From Desulfovibrionales bacterium (GTDB lineage: Bacteria > Desulfobacterota > Desulfovibrionia > Desulfovibrionales > Desulfomicrobiaceae): DNA of 15,817 bases. How positions within the stretch are numbered: the first letter of the stretch is position 1; each line of letters starts with the position of its first letter. The stretch lies in the NCBI GenBank assembly GCA_012727515.1, contig JAAYGZ010000241.1, forward strand, positions 1-15,817, written 5' to 3'. A program made the position numbers and the translations under genes. Positions 1 to 7,566 of the stretch are shown here, in pieces. Below the pieces are notes generated by a model, which saw only the letters and a list, made by a program, of their open reading frames with translations, searched no databases and was not told the DNA's origin.

Positions 1-2
1 CA

Positions 3-19
3 TTGGCCTGGTCTATGCT
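3..19 (+). promoter_or_regulatory. Candidate sigma54 (-24/-12) promoter for the flagellar operon
   Basis: The element starts TTGGC (GG at 5-6) and has GC at 17-18, giving the required GG-N10-GC spacing of RpoN promoters. The -12 part reads ATGCT against the TTGCW consensus. Transcription would start near position 30, just before the Shine-Dalgarno at 36-42. RpoN control of rod and ring genes is common in polarly flagellated proteobacteria. Only one copy is seen and the upstream context is outside the window, so this is a candidate. Confidence 0.42.
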
Positions 20-47
20 TTGCTTCAGCTCAAGCAAGGAGGCTCTT

Positions 48-827
48 ATGCAAGAGAGTAGTTACAGCGCAACATTTGGCGCATTAACCCAACAATATCG
101 CTTAGATGTCATTGCCAATAATTTGGCGAATGTGAATACCACTGGGTTTAAAGCAGACAAGCTGGCCTTTCGCGATACCTTTCGGCGTTACGCCCACGAC
201 CTGGTTAACCCCAATCAAACCATAGAGCAGGAAGTGCCGTGGCCCCGCTCTTTTTTGCTTGCTCAGCCCCGTATTGCCGAACGCGTGGTGGATCTCTCTC
301 AGGGCGCGTTTAGGGCCACAGGCAACCCACTTGATCTGGCCATTGCCGGAGAAGGCTTTTTCCGCCTGCAAACCCCGGACGGGGAAGCATTAACGCGCAA
401 GGGTGTCTATCATCTCTCGGCTGAAGGCTATATTGTGGATGAGCATGGCAATCAGCTTCTTGGAGACGGCGGCCCTTTGCAGGTGCCGGACGGAGGCTCC
501 ATTGTGATTCTGGGCGATGGCACGGTGACAGTAGATGGGGAAATCATTGATCAACTCACCATTGTTACTGTGGAAGATCAACACGTACTGGATAAAACCG
601 GGGATTCTTTGTTCAGAATAAAAGCAAACTCTGGCGCACAGCCCATTCCTGCCCAGGACGCAAGCGTAGAGCAGGGTTTTTTAGAAGCCGCCAATGTGGA
701 AGTAGTCACCGAAATGGTGAATATGATTGAAACAATGCGCGCTTTTGAAGCCTATCAGAAAATGATCACCGGCACTTTTGAACAGGATAAAAAAGCTATC
801 ACCGAGGTTGGGGCTGCCAGCCGCTAA
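48..827 (+). CDS. flgF: Flagellar basal-body rod protein FlgF
   Basis: Structural protein of the flagellar rod, which polymerises in the periplasm after export by the flagellar type III system. The 259-residue product has the N-terminal rod-family motif ANNLANVNTTGFK near residues 23-35, a central beta-rich hook/rod domain with GNPLDLAIAGEGFF, and the C-terminal helix VNMIETMRAFEAYQKMI that forms the coiled coil with the N-terminal helix. No signal peptide is present, as expected for type III export. The ATG at 48 is chosen because AAGGAGG lies at 36-42; an upstream TTG at 3 has no such site. It is followed 49 bp later by flgG, its paralogue. FlgF is assigned over FlgG because the next gene is the clearer FlgG. 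Confidence 0.93.
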   Translation: MQESSYSATFGALTQQYRLDVIANNLANVNTTGFKADKLAFRDTFRRYAHDLVNPNQTIEQEVPWPRSFLLAQPRIAERVVDLSQGAFRATGNPLDLAIAGEGFFRLQTPDGEALTRKGVYHLSAEGYIVDEHGNQLLGDGGPLQVPDGGSIVILGDGTVTVDGEIIDQLTIVTVEDQHVLDKTGDSLFRIKANSGAQPIPAQDASVEQGFLEAANVEVVTEMVNMIETMRAFEAYQKMITGTFEQDKKAITEVGAASR

Positions 828-842
828 GACATACCCGATATA

Positions 843-856
843 GATATACGTATATC
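843..856. repeat. 14-bp perfect palindrome in the flgF-flgG gap
   Basis: GATATACGTATATC is its own reverse complement and sits eight bases before the flgG Shine-Dalgarno. It could be a weak operator, an mRNA fold near the ribosome site, or chance in a short AT-rich spacer. No function is claimed. Confidence 0.4.
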
Positions 857-876
857 CTTAAAGAAGGAGAAGAATT

Positions 877-1659
877 ATGATTCGCGCATTATGGACCAGC
901 GCTTCAGGCATGATTGCCCAGCAAATGAATCTGGACGTGACCTCAAACAACCTCGCCAATGTCAACACCACGGGATTTAAGAAAAACCGCGCTGAATTTG
1001 AGGACCTTATGTACCAAAGCATGAAAATTGCCGGTACGCCCAACCAGGAAGGCAATCGTTTGCCTGTGGGCCTGCAGATCGGCATGGGCGTGCGCCCGGT
1101 GGCTGTGCATAAAATTTTTTCTCAGGGTGATTTTCAAAACACGGGCAACCAGTTGGATCTGGTCATTGAAGGCGATGGATTTTTCCGCATTGATCGCAAT
1201 GGTGAGGAAACCTACACGCGCAACGGCGCATTTAAGCTGGATAATGAGGGACGAATTGTCACGGATAATGGCCACCCCTTGCAGCCGGAATTTATTGTCC
1301 CCCAGGAAACACAAAATATTGTGATCACAGAAGACGGCCACCTGACCTGTGTGGACAGAGGCGGCGAAGAGCTGGCTGCAATCGACATTCCCATCTATAC
1401 ATTTGTCAATTCTGCAGGGCTGAAGGCAGAAGGACGCAATCTGTATGTGCAGACCGATGGTTCTGGCGAACCCATTGAAAGCGTGCCTGGCCAGAACAAT
1501 GCCGGCACCATTGCCCAGGGTTTTCTGGAAATGTCTAACGTGCAGATTGTGGAAGAAATGGTCAACATGATTGTGGGCCAGCGGGCCTATGAAGCCAATT
1601 CCAAGTCCATTGCCACGGCTGATGCCATGTTGCAGGTGGCCACCAATCTGAAGAGGTAA
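877..1659 (+). CDS. flgG: Flagellar basal-body distal rod protein FlgG
   Basis: Builds the distal rod, the drive shaft that passes through the P and L rings. The 260-residue length is typical of FlgG. It starts MIRALWTSASGMIAQQ, carries SNNLANVNTTGFKKNRAEFEDLMYQ near residues 23-47, has the central GNQLDLVIEGDGFFRI stretch and TYTRNGAF, and ends with the conserved helix VEEMVNMIVGQRAYEANSKSI before the terminal LQVATNLKR. The start is fixed by AAGGAGA at 864-870. flgA begins only four bases after the stop, so the two are co-transcribed and probably translationally coupled. Confidence 0.97.
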   Translation: MIRALWTSASGMIAQQMNLDVTSNNLANVNTTGFKKNRAEFEDLMYQSMKIAGTPNQEGNRLPVGLQIGMGVRPVAVHKIFSQGDFQNTGNQLDLVIEGDGFFRIDRNGEETYTRNGAFKLDNEGRIVTDNGHPLQPEFIVPQETQNIVITEDGHLTCVDRGGEELAAIDIPIYTFVNSAGLKAEGRNLYVQTDGSGEPIESVPGQNNAGTIAQGFLEMSNVQIVEEMVNMIVGQRAYEANSKSIATADAMLQVATNLKR

Positions 1660-1663
1660 GGTA

Positions 1664-2620
1664 ATGCGTAGCATAGGGCTTGTTTTCACGCTCCTGCTGT
1701 GGGCGTGGCCTGGCTGGGCAGGCCTTGAAGACCGGCTGATTTTTTCCGGCGCTGCCTGTGTGCATGGTCCAGTCATAACTTTGGCAGACCTGGCCCAGGC
1801 TCAGGGTAAGCAGGCCCTGGCTGCTCTGCAACGCATTGGGTCTGAACCACTGCTGGCAGCGCCCAAATTTGATGGAGCACGGGCCAATCTTTCTGGCCCC
1901 AAATTACGGGACCTGATCCAGGCTCGCTTTGGCCCAGACCTGCCGATCATGGAAATTCCAGCGCAAATACAGGTGCAACGTGGTGGCGCAGTGGTGCACA
2001 GCCAGACCTTGCGCCCAAGCATTGACAAAATTTTGACACAAGCATTGCAAGCCCATGGCGATGAAATAGAAATTCGGGATTACCGGATCAGTGACTATCT
2101 TTTTGTCAACAGCGCCAATCCATTTCAGATGCGCGTGACTCCGGTGGGCACTCCTGCGCCCGGACGGATCAGCCTGCGCCTTGAAGCAGTAACCCCAAGC
2201 GGTGACGTACTGCAGAGCTTTACCGGCACTGTGTTTGCTGATGTCTGGAAAACCGTGCCCTGTGCGGCCCGGGTGCTCAATCGTGGCGATCTGCTTGACC
2301 CAACTCTGGTCACCTTTATGCGCAAAAACATGGCCTATATGGGCCGTCCGCCCTGGGATGGCCAGGGCCTTCAACTGCGCATGACCGCTCCTGTGGGCGA
2401 AGGCCAGGTCATCTATGCACACGCTGTGGAGCCAATTCCGGTTATTCAGAAAGGCCAGGCCGTAACCCTGGTCTATGAGGGACGGACATTAAAACTGACT
2501 GTTCCGGCGGAAAGCATGGAAGACGGGGGCATCGGACAGGTCATTCAGGTCCGAAATGTGCAAAGTAAAAAAGTCGTGGCAGCACGCGTACTTAATGCCG
2601 ACACAGTGCAGGTACCATAG
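1664..2620 (+). CDS. flgA: Flagellar P-ring assembly chaperone FlgA
   Basis: Periplasmic chaperone needed to build the FlgI P-ring around the rod. The 318-residue product has a Sec signal peptide (hydrophobic LVFTLLLWAWPGWA, cleavage near residue 19). A divergent N-terminal region extends to about 190. A SAF-like domain follows at about 197-258 (ARVLNRGDLLDPTLVTF, then GEGQVIYAHAVEPIPVIQKG). The C-terminal FlgA beta domain runs from about 259 to 318 with GQVIQVRNVQSKKVVAARV. The protein is longer than the roughly 220-residue enteric FlgA because of its long N-terminal part, which is usual in sulfate-reducing Deltaproteobacteria. It lies between the rod genes and flgH-flgI, exactly where its client is encoded. 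The Shine-Dalgarno overlaps the end of flgG. Confidence 0.93.
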   Translation: MRSIGLVFTLLLWAWPGWAGLEDRLIFSGAACVHGPVITLADLAQAQGKQALAALQRIGSEPLLAAPKFDGARANLSGPKLRDLIQARFGPDLPIMEIPAQIQVQRGGAVVHSQTLRPSIDKILTQALQAHGDEIEIRDYRISDYLFVNSANPFQMRVTPVGTPAPGRISLRLEAVTPSGDVLQSFTGTVFADVWKTVPCAARVLNRGDLLDPTLVTFMRKNMAYMGRPPWDGQGLQLRMTAPVGEGQVIYAHAVEPIPVIQKGQAVTLVYEGRTLKLTVPAESMEDGGIGQVIQVRNVQSKKVVAARVLNADTVQVP

Positions 2621-2634
2621 GCAAGGAGAACACC

Positions 2635-3324
2635 ATGAAAACACGCGCAATATACACACTTATCCTGGCACTGGGCCTGGCAGGCTGCACAGCGTCCAGC
2701 CGTCCACCCATGCCACCGGCCATTGTCATGCCCCCGCCCCAGGAAAAAATTGATGCTGTACACAATCCTGGCTCGTTGTATGATCCAGATGGAGCAAACC
2801 TGCTCTTTGCTGATGCCAGGGCCAGGCGCGTAGGCGATGTGCTGTTGGTCAAAGTTGTGGAAACAACCCTGGCCAAAAACAAGGCATCAACCACAGCAGA
2901 CAAGGATAACAGCTTTGAACTGGGCGCGGAATCATTCTTAGGCAAAGACCATCTTCCGCTTATTTCCGGAGCCAAGGTCGGCCCCAATGCCATGGTTTCA
3001 GCAGGGTCAAAAAGTAAATTTTCCGGCGATGGGGAAACCAAACGTGAAAGCTCTCTTATGACCACAGTAGCAGCACGAGTGACCAAGGTCTTAGGTGGTG
3101 GGCTGCTTGAAATTGTTGGCGCGCGAGAAACCCGCGTCAATGGAGAAACCCAGATTGTTCTGGTTCAGGGCGTGGCCCGGGACCGCGATATTGACGCAGA
3201 TAACACCATTCAATCCACAAGCCTGGCTGAAGCACGCATTGAATTGTACGGCGAAGGCGTACTGGCAGACAAACAAAAGCCTGGCTGGCTGGGGAGGTTG
3301 TTAGACAATGTATGGCCATTCTAA
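2635..3324 (+). CDS. flgH: Flagellar L-ring lipoprotein FlgH
   Basis: Forms the outer-membrane L-ring bushing of the flagellum. The product has 229 residues. A lipoprotein signal ends in the lipobox LAGC, so Cys18 would be lipidated. The FlgH signature runs through the [24 protein letters not shown] region at about 42-66, split here by a few family-variable residues, with [16 protein letters not shown] further on and the terminal VWPF. AAGGAG lies just before the ATG. The 3' end overlaps the proposed flgI start by 17 bp. The mature protein is rich in beta strand, as expected for L-ring subunits. Confidence 0.95.
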   Translation: MKTRAIYTLILALGLAGCTASSRPPMPPAIVMPPPQEKIDAVHNPGSLYDPDGANLLFADARARRVGDVLLVKVVETTLAKNKASTTADKDNSFELGAESFLGKDHLPLISGAKVGPNAMVSAGSKSKFSGDGETKRESSLMTTVAARVTKVLGGGLLEIVGARETRVNGETQIVLVQGVARDRDIDADNTIQSTSLAEARIELYGEGVLADKQKPGWLGRLLDNVWPF

Positions 3325-4534
3325 AAAAATACTGACTCAGTCAAAACAAGTTATGACAAGCATGAGCACACCAAGCAAAACACAGTCCCAGGCATCCTCT
3401 TTTTCATGTTCTGGATTGCCATCTCGCTCTGCTCTGCAGATGCTGGGTCGGGCTGTTGGCTGGAGTCTGGTGCTGGTAGCCCTGGGCGCGTCCATGACCT
3501 GGGCAGCGCGACTCAAAGATATTGCCAGCTTTGGCGGAGTGCGCTCCAATGATCTGGTGGGCTATGGCCTGGTAGTGGGCCTGCCCGGCACTGGTGATAA
3601 GGGCGGGTCGCAATTTACCATTCAGTCCATGGCCAATATGCTGGAAAGTATGGGCGTTAAAGTTGACCGCACTGCGCTCAAGCCGAAAAACGTGGCCGCA
3701 GTCATGGTTACGGCCAAAATGCCTGTTTCTGTCCAGCCTGGTGCACGTCTGGACGCGACCGTGTCTTCTGTGGGTGATGCGGCCTCTCTTATGGGCGGTG
3801 TGCTGCTTTTAACCCCACTCAAAGGGGTTGATGGCAATGTCTATGCCCTGACACAGGGGCCCCTTGCAGTGGGAGGATTTTCTGCAGGCGGGGATGCTTC
3901 TTCCGCATCAAAAAACATTGCCACGGTTGGGCGTATTCCTGGTGGCGCAGTCATAGAACGCAGTGTGCCCTTTGCCTTTAATAACCAGCAGGAAGTAACC
4001 ATCAATTTAAGCACAATGGATTTCTCAACCACCAAGCATGTGGCTGATGCCATTAATCGTTCTATGGGCGGAACCTTTGCCCAGGCCCAGGATATTTCCA
4101 CGGTCACCGTAACTGTGCCACCCCAGCATCAGGGCAATATAGTCAATCTTATGGCTTCCCTGGAAAATTTAGAAGTCAGCCCTGATTCACGGGCCAAGGT
4201 CGTGGTGGATGAAAAAACAGGCACGCTGGTGCTGGGCTCCAATGTAACCTTGTCCAAGGTCGCAGTATCCCATGGCAACTTACACATTGTCGTTACTGAA
4301 GATCCACAAGTGTCTCAGCCCAATGCCTTTTCTCAAGGGCAGACCGTGGTCACTCCGCAAACCCAGATGAGTGTTAAGGAAGAACAGCAGCGACTCATTT
4401 TAATGGAAGGAGCATCCATTCAGGAGCTGATTGATGGTCTTAACTCCATTGGCGCCACGCCCAGAGACCTGATCTCTATTTTGCGAACCATGAAATCTGC
4501 CGGTGCTCTGCACGCAGACCTGGAAATTCTCTAA
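3308..4534 (+). CDS. flgI: Flagellar P-ring protein FlgI
   Basis: Forms the periplasmic P-ring around the rod. The mature part begins [17 protein letters not shown] and carries the diagnostic [16 protein letters not shown], followed by [14 protein letters not shown] and a C-terminal [19 protein letters not shown] region. The Sec signal peptide core lies unusually deep, at about residues 45-66 ([15 protein letters not shown]). From ATG 3308 the protein is 408 residues; from the internal ATG at 3440 it would be 364, the normal family length. ATG 3308 is reported because GGGGAGG lies at 3291-3297, while neither 3353, 3362 nor 3440 has a visible Shine-Dalgarno. The first 44 residues are rich in Ser, Thr and Gln. 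Family assignment is secure; the start is not. Confidence 0.93.
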   Translation: MYGHSKKILTQSKQVMTSMSTPSKTQSQASSFSCSGLPSRSALQMLGRAVGWSLVLVALGASMTWAARLKDIASFGGVRSNDLVGYGLVVGLPGTGDKGGSQFTIQSMANMLESMGVKVDRTALKPKNVAAVMVTAKMPVSVQPGARLDATVSSVGDAASLMGGVLLLTPLKGVDGNVYALTQGPLAVGGFSAGGDASSASKNIATVGRIPGGAVIERSVPFAFNNQQEVTINLSTMDFSTTKHVADAINRSMGGTFAQAQDISTVTVTVPPQHQGNIVNLMASLENLEVSPDSRAKVVVDEKTGTLVLGSNVTLSKVAVSHGNLHIVVTEDPQVSQPNAFSQGQTVVTPQTQMSVKEEQQRLILMEGASIQELIDGLNSIGATPRDLISILRTMKSAGALHADLEIL

Positions 4535-4549
4535 CCCCTGGAGGCAATC

Positions 4550-5140
4550 ATGAGCGACACAACTCTGAGCACTCCTGCCCTGCCCGCACAGGATGCCAAC
4601 CTGGGCCTGGAGCAACGCCTGCAGGGCTTGCGGTCTGCCGCAGGACAGGGTGACAAGGCGAAAAAGGCCCAGCTTACCCAGGCCTGTCAGGATTTTGAGG
4701 CTGTATTTATTAACCAGATCTGGAAGCAAATGCGCGCTTCTGTGTCCAAGGAGGGACTGTTCACGTCCAAGGAAGGAGAAAGCTATGTTTCCATGTTTGA
4801 CCAGGAACTGTCAGTAAAAATGGCCCGTAGCGGCGGTATTGGTCTGGCAGGTATGCTGGAGGAAAGTTTGTCAGAGCGTCTGGCCCAGGCCAGTCAGACC
4901 ACTCAGGGTCAGGCCCAGCTCAAGCCCCTGAACACACCCACGCACACTACGGAGCTGAATCCACTGCCAACGCGGACCCTGGCCGCACTCACAGCACAGC
5001 ACCAGGCCGAACTGCTGGCCCAGCGCATTGAGCAGGCGCATAATCCTGACCTGGCAAGCACGGCCAAGTCAGTGCATTTTACCCTCTCTGAACTGGAGGA
5101 AGCATTAAAATCTGTGCGCGTGGATGAAGAGAAACTGTAA
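4550..5140 (+). CDS. flgJ: FlgJ-like rod-binding (rod assembly) protein, no muramidase domain
   Basis: Scaffold or cap protein for rod assembly. The 196-residue product has a rod-binding domain at about residues 38-112 (LTQACQDFEAVFINQIWKQM, then SYVSMFDQELSVKMARSGGIGLAGML), the part matching the N-terminal half of enteric FlgJ. The C-terminal peptidoglycan-hydrolase domain is missing. A Gln/Ala/Thr-rich, probably flexible tail of about 80 residues takes its place and ends in a charged helix (SELEEALKSVRVDEEKL). In species with such short FlgJ proteins, a separate muramidase must open the wall; none is encoded in this window. TGGAGG precedes the ATG. The gene is last in the + strand flagellar operon here. 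Confidence 0.88.
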   Translation: MSDTTLSTPALPAQDANLGLEQRLQGLRSAAGQGDKAKKAQLTQACQDFEAVFINQIWKQMRASVSKEGLFTSKEGESYVSMFDQELSVKMARSGGIGLAGMLEESLSERLAQASQTTQGQAQLKPLNTPTHTTELNPLPTRTLAALTAQHQAELLAQRIEQAHNPDLASTAKSVHFTLSELEEALKSVRVDEEKL

Positions 5141-5168
5141 GCAGGAGCGTTACGTGCTGGCTGCCAGG

Positions 5169-5210
5169 CCTGAGCGTGTGGATCGGAGTACGGACTTAAA
5201 CACGCTCAGG
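5169..5210. terminator. Hairpin between convergent flagellar units
   Basis: A perfect 11-bp inverted repeat (CCTGAGCGTGT at 5169-5179, its complement at 5200-5210) encloses a 20-nt loop. It sits about 28 bases after the flgJ stop and 20 bases from the stop of the minus-strand FlgO-domain gene, so it could end or protect transcripts from both sides. Neither side has a T-tract, so it is not a classic intrinsic terminator. Confidence 0.5.
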
Positions 5211-5230
5211 ACAAGCAGAACAAACCAATG

Positions 5231-5983
5231 CTACGAGCCAATTAACGTGCGTTGCGTGGCCTCATCCCAGGCACTGCTATCACCAAGGCCATGCACTTTA
5301 CGAAAAGTAGCCAGTGCTGCGCGGGATTTACGCCCCCAGATCCCGTCAATTTTTCCCCCATACAGCCCCAAAGACTTGAGCTGGTGCTGAATGATCCTCA
5401 CATCTGCTTTGGATGTAAGACGAAGCAGGGTTATGGCTGCTGTTGGCTCTGGCGCTTTTGGCGCAGGATCAGGAGACAGCAGGGCCAGGGTATCCGGGCT
5501 CAGACGCAGGCGACACGTGGCCGTGGCCAGCACCGCATGACTTTGGGCGTCAATCAGGCGAGCCGACACATGCAGCGCATTCCCGATTCTGGCATAATTG
5601 CCTGTAAGTATGGCCTGGGCTGGAACTTTCCCTGGAATAAGACGCAACGACCGACTCAGGGCCAATTCCCCTACCCCGTCCTGAATACTGACTGAATCCA
5701 CCCGCAAACGCGCCTCAATCATGGTGTAGCCGTAGGAGGCAAAGGCATTGCTGGACAGTTCGCCCAGTATACGCCCTATGGCGGAAGACTGATCCAGATG
5801 ATGCAGATCAACAAAAGATGTGCTGGCCACAGGTTGGGTGCGATCCAGCCGCACCTGCAGGGTATCAACCAGTCCTGCAGCCAGCTGTGAACTCAGAATC
5901 TGCACAGAGTCAGAGGAACACTGTGCCTCGGCCCAGGCAGGACTGACCAGAAAAAGCAGCACGCAGCATAGTAGATAACGCAT
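5231..5983 (-). CDS. FlgO-family envelope protein with C-terminal peptidoglycan-binding domain
   Basis: Predicted exported envelope protein tied to the flagellum. The 250-residue product has a Sec signal peptide (YLLCCVLLFLVSPAWA, cleavage near residue 18). A FlgO-type domain follows at about 25-160, recognised by TSFVDLHHLDQSSAIGRILG, the GYTMIEARL strand and ILTGNYARIGNALHVSARLI. A Pro/Ala linker (about 170-182) leads to a peptidoglycan_binding_1-like domain at about 191-247 (VRIIQHQLKSLGLYGGKIDG, IWG, ALATFRKVHGL). In Vibrio, FlgO is an outer-membrane protein needed for normal motility; the wall-binding fusion suggests an OM-peptidoglycan link here. The gene starts four bases after the upstream lipoprotein stop, with CAGGAG as Shine-Dalgarno. 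Family assignment is by motif recall; the exact role is inferred. Confidence 0.82.
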   Translation of the reverse strand: MRYLLCCVLLFLVSPAWAEAQCSSDSVQILSSQLAAGLVDTLQVRLDRTQPVASTSFVDLHHLDQSSAIGRILGELSSNAFASYGYTMIEARLRVDSVSIQDGVGELALSRSLRLIPGKVPAQAILTGNYARIGNALHVSARLIDAQSHAVLATATCRLRLSPDTLALLSPDPAPKAPEPTAAITLLRLTSKADVRIIQHQLKSLGLYGGKIDGIWGRKSRAALATFRKVHGLGDSSAWDEATQRTLIGS

Positions 5984-5987
5984 GGCA

Positions 5988-6653
5988 TTACTCCTGAAGT
6001 CTGTAGTATTTTAACGGCAATGGCTCAGACTGGGTGGACGGGACATAGTGCGGCAATTCTGATGGATTAACATAAAAAATTCCAGTGTCCCGATACACAA
6101 TGGCCCCGTTATGCACAAAGGTACAGGTAACGAGCATCTCGGTTTTTTTGGCATGTTCAGCGTAATAGGCGCTATCCTCGTTGACCAGGGGCACTTTGTC
6201 GTATCTGCCACTCTCGTTCTTGCGCTGGAGCACATCAGAGTCCACAGTGCGCCTGTAGCCTTCTGATGTGCGTATAAGCTGGCGTCGGTGGTGAATGACC
6301 TGCGTTTCATAATCAACGACAATATTGCCCTCCGGACCAGTGGCCAGCGGAATACCGTGCTGGACAAGCTGGGTGGTCAGAAGCTGATAAAAGGCTTTGG
6401 CAAACGGCGTGACCCCGCCAGGAGCCACATACACAGACACAGAGCCTTCTGGATAAAAACTCTCATAGGCCTGGGCCAGGCCCTGGGCAATACGCTCTGC
6501 AAACACATCCCAATGATGCGCAGCCTGCATAACCTGCTGACTATTCAGTGGATAACTGGCTGGAACAGGAATTTGAGAATGCTGGATATCAGCTTTAGGA
6601 TGACAGGAGCCAAGCAGCATACAACACCCCAGGATAGCTATTCTATAGCGCAT
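5988..6653 (-). CDS. Predicted lipoprotein, first gene of the FlgO-type unit
   Basis: Unrecognised lipoprotein of 221 residues. The signal peptide ends in lipobox LGSC, making Cys17 the lipidated residue; His and Pro follow, so no Asp+2 inner-membrane retention signal is seen and outer-membrane sorting is likely. The mature region has a helix with FAERIAQGLAQAYESF, then VSVYVAPGGVTPFAKAFYQL and a strand NIVVDYETQVIHHRR, reminiscent of the layout of FlgO-type domains but not assignable. ATG 6653 is preferred because GGAGG lies five bases upstream of it; the GTG at 6659 would overlap that site. It precedes the FlgO-domain gene by four bases and shares the candidate promoter at 6690-6716, so the two probably act together in the flagellar outer-membrane region. 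Confidence 0.8.
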   Translation of the reverse strand: MRYRIAILGCCMLLGSCHPKADIQHSQIPVPASYPLNSQQVMQAAHHWDVFAERIAQGLAQAYESFYPEGSVSVYVAPGGVTPFAKAFYQLLTTQLVQHGIPLATGPEGNIVVDYETQVIHHRRQLIRTSEGYRRTVDSDVLQRKNESGRYDKVPLVNEDSAYYAEHAKKTEMLVTCTFVHNGAIVYRDTGIFYVNPSELPHYVPSTQSEPLPLKYYRLQE

Positions 6654-6689
6654 ACGCACCTCCAGTAAAAATATGCCCTGATACGTACT

Positions 6690-6716
6690 CTATCGGAAAA
6701 AGTATTTTTTTCTTAA
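6690..6716 (-). promoter_or_regulatory. Candidate sigma28 (FliA) promoter of the lipoprotein/FlgO unit
   Basis: Read on the minus strand, TTAAGAAA (6716-6709) is followed after exactly 11 bases by TCCGATAG (6697-6690). This resembles the sigma28 consensus TAAAGTTT-N11-GCCGATAA, with strong agreement in the CCGATA core. The element lies about 36 bases upstream of the start codon. Control with late flagellar genes would fit the envelope products of this unit. An alternative is a simple AT-rich coincidence, since the region contains A and T tracts. Confidence 0.45.
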
Positions 6717-6981
6717 GGAAATGCCGAGCAAGTCTGTTCATCACAAGTCAGGTACAAGCCTGATGTGGATTTGTGCCCGACAGGGTAAATCTCCCCCGTT
6801 AATCTCTGCCACATCCATCAGGGTTGCCGCGTCCTGCCGCACTCCGTTCGCAGTCCCCGCAATGCCTGAACTAATCAGCATTTCCCTGAGGAACCGCTGC
6901 TTAAAGCGCTTCAGCCATCCCTGCTGTGTTTTTAGCGCGGAGTTTGCTCATTTTATATATGTAGTAGCTCAAGCATATACA
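6717..6981. other. Intergenic stretch with no convincing gene
   Basis: Between the lipoprotein/FlgO promoter and the lemA hairpin there is no recognisable gene. The minus strand is open without stops from 6947 down to the TGA at 6741 (68 sense codons). The plus strand is also open from 6721. Neither frame has a good start with a ribosome site, and I recognise no family. The minus-strand frame (for example GTANGVRQDAATLMDVAEIN) looks somewhat protein-like and could be a gene remnant. Confidence 0.4.
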
Positions 6982-7002
6982 CGCCTGCGCCAGAGGCAGG
7001 CG
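6982..7002 (-). terminator. Hairpin immediately after lemA
   Basis: CGCCTGC and GCAGGCG form a perfect 7-bp GC-rich stem around a 7-nt loop, directly abutting the lemA stop codon. It is well placed to end the lemA transcript, but the minus-strand sequence after it is TGTATATGC rather than a T-run, so intrinsic termination would be weak. Confidence 0.45.
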
Positions 7003-7566
7003 CTACAGCGCAACCGTGGGTACGTCTCGTTCCTGAACAGTGGTCAGTTCAAAAAAATCAGCCTTCTGAAATCCAAAACGCTGCGCAATAATGTTGGAGG
7101 GAAAGGATTGAATTGAAACATTGAGGTCACGCACTGTGGCATTATAATAGCGCCTGGCCTTTTGAATTTCATCCTCCAGATCAGCAAGCGCGGCCTGAAG
7201 TTGCAGGACATTTTCATTTGCTTTGAGGGTCGGATAATTTTCCATGACCGCAAAAAGACGCCCCACGGCCTGGCTCAGTCCGGTTTCCGCCAGGCCAACA
7301 GCAGCAGCGCCACTGGCCTCACGAGACATGGATCGCTGCCGGGTTACTTCTTCCAGAATTGATTTTTCATGCTGCATAAACCCTTTGACTGCATTGACCA
7401 GATTGCCCACCACATCATGACGCCGCTTGAGCTGGACATCAATGCCGCTCCAGCCTTCATCTTTGAGCGCACGCTGCCTGACCAGTCGATTGTACACACT
7501 GATTGCCCAGAAAACGATGAGAGCCAACAACACAAAAAACACTCCAAACGTGCCCGCTGCATACAT
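7003..7566 (-). CDS. lemA: LemA family membrane-anchored protein
   Basis: The 187-residue product has one N-terminal membrane segment (about 4-24, VFFVLLALIVFWAI), then the family hallmark LKRRHDVVGNLVNAVKGFM-HE around residues 46-66. A long helical region follows, and the second signature, ENYPTLKANENVLQLQ, lies at about 108-123. It ends with RRYYNATVRDLNVSIQSFPS and a GFQKADFFEL segment. LemA proteins are widespread; the bulk of the protein forms a helical bundle outside the membrane, and their function is poorly defined. ATG 7566 is chosen because GGAGGGG lies six bases upstream; the TTG at 7572 would be too close. No TPM-domain partner gene is adjacent here, unlike in many genomes. Confidence 0.93.
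   Translation of the reverse strand: MYAAGTFGVFFVLLALIVFWAISVYNRLVRQRALKDEGWSGIDVQLKRRHDVVGNLVNAVKGFMQHEKSILEEVTRQRSMSREASGAAAVGLAETGLSQAVGRLFAVMENYPTLKANENVLQLQAALADLEDEIQKARRYYNATVRDLNVSIQSFPSNIIAQRFGFQKADFFELTTVQERDVPTVAL

Noticed and set aside
943..1776. Long minus-strand frame of 277 codons opposite flgG
   Set aside because: It is antisense to flgG, a certain gene, has no family-like motifs and no ribosome site; it arises from the codon bias of the real frame.
5252..5695. Plus-strand frame of 147 codons opposite the FlgO-domain gene
   Set aside because: The minus-strand product has a signal peptide and two recognisable domains; the plus-strand product has none and no ribosome site.
6721..7116. 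Plus-strand frame of 131 codons
   Set aside because: It runs into the 3' end of lemA on the opposite strand, lacks a Shine-Dalgarno and shows no recognisable domain.
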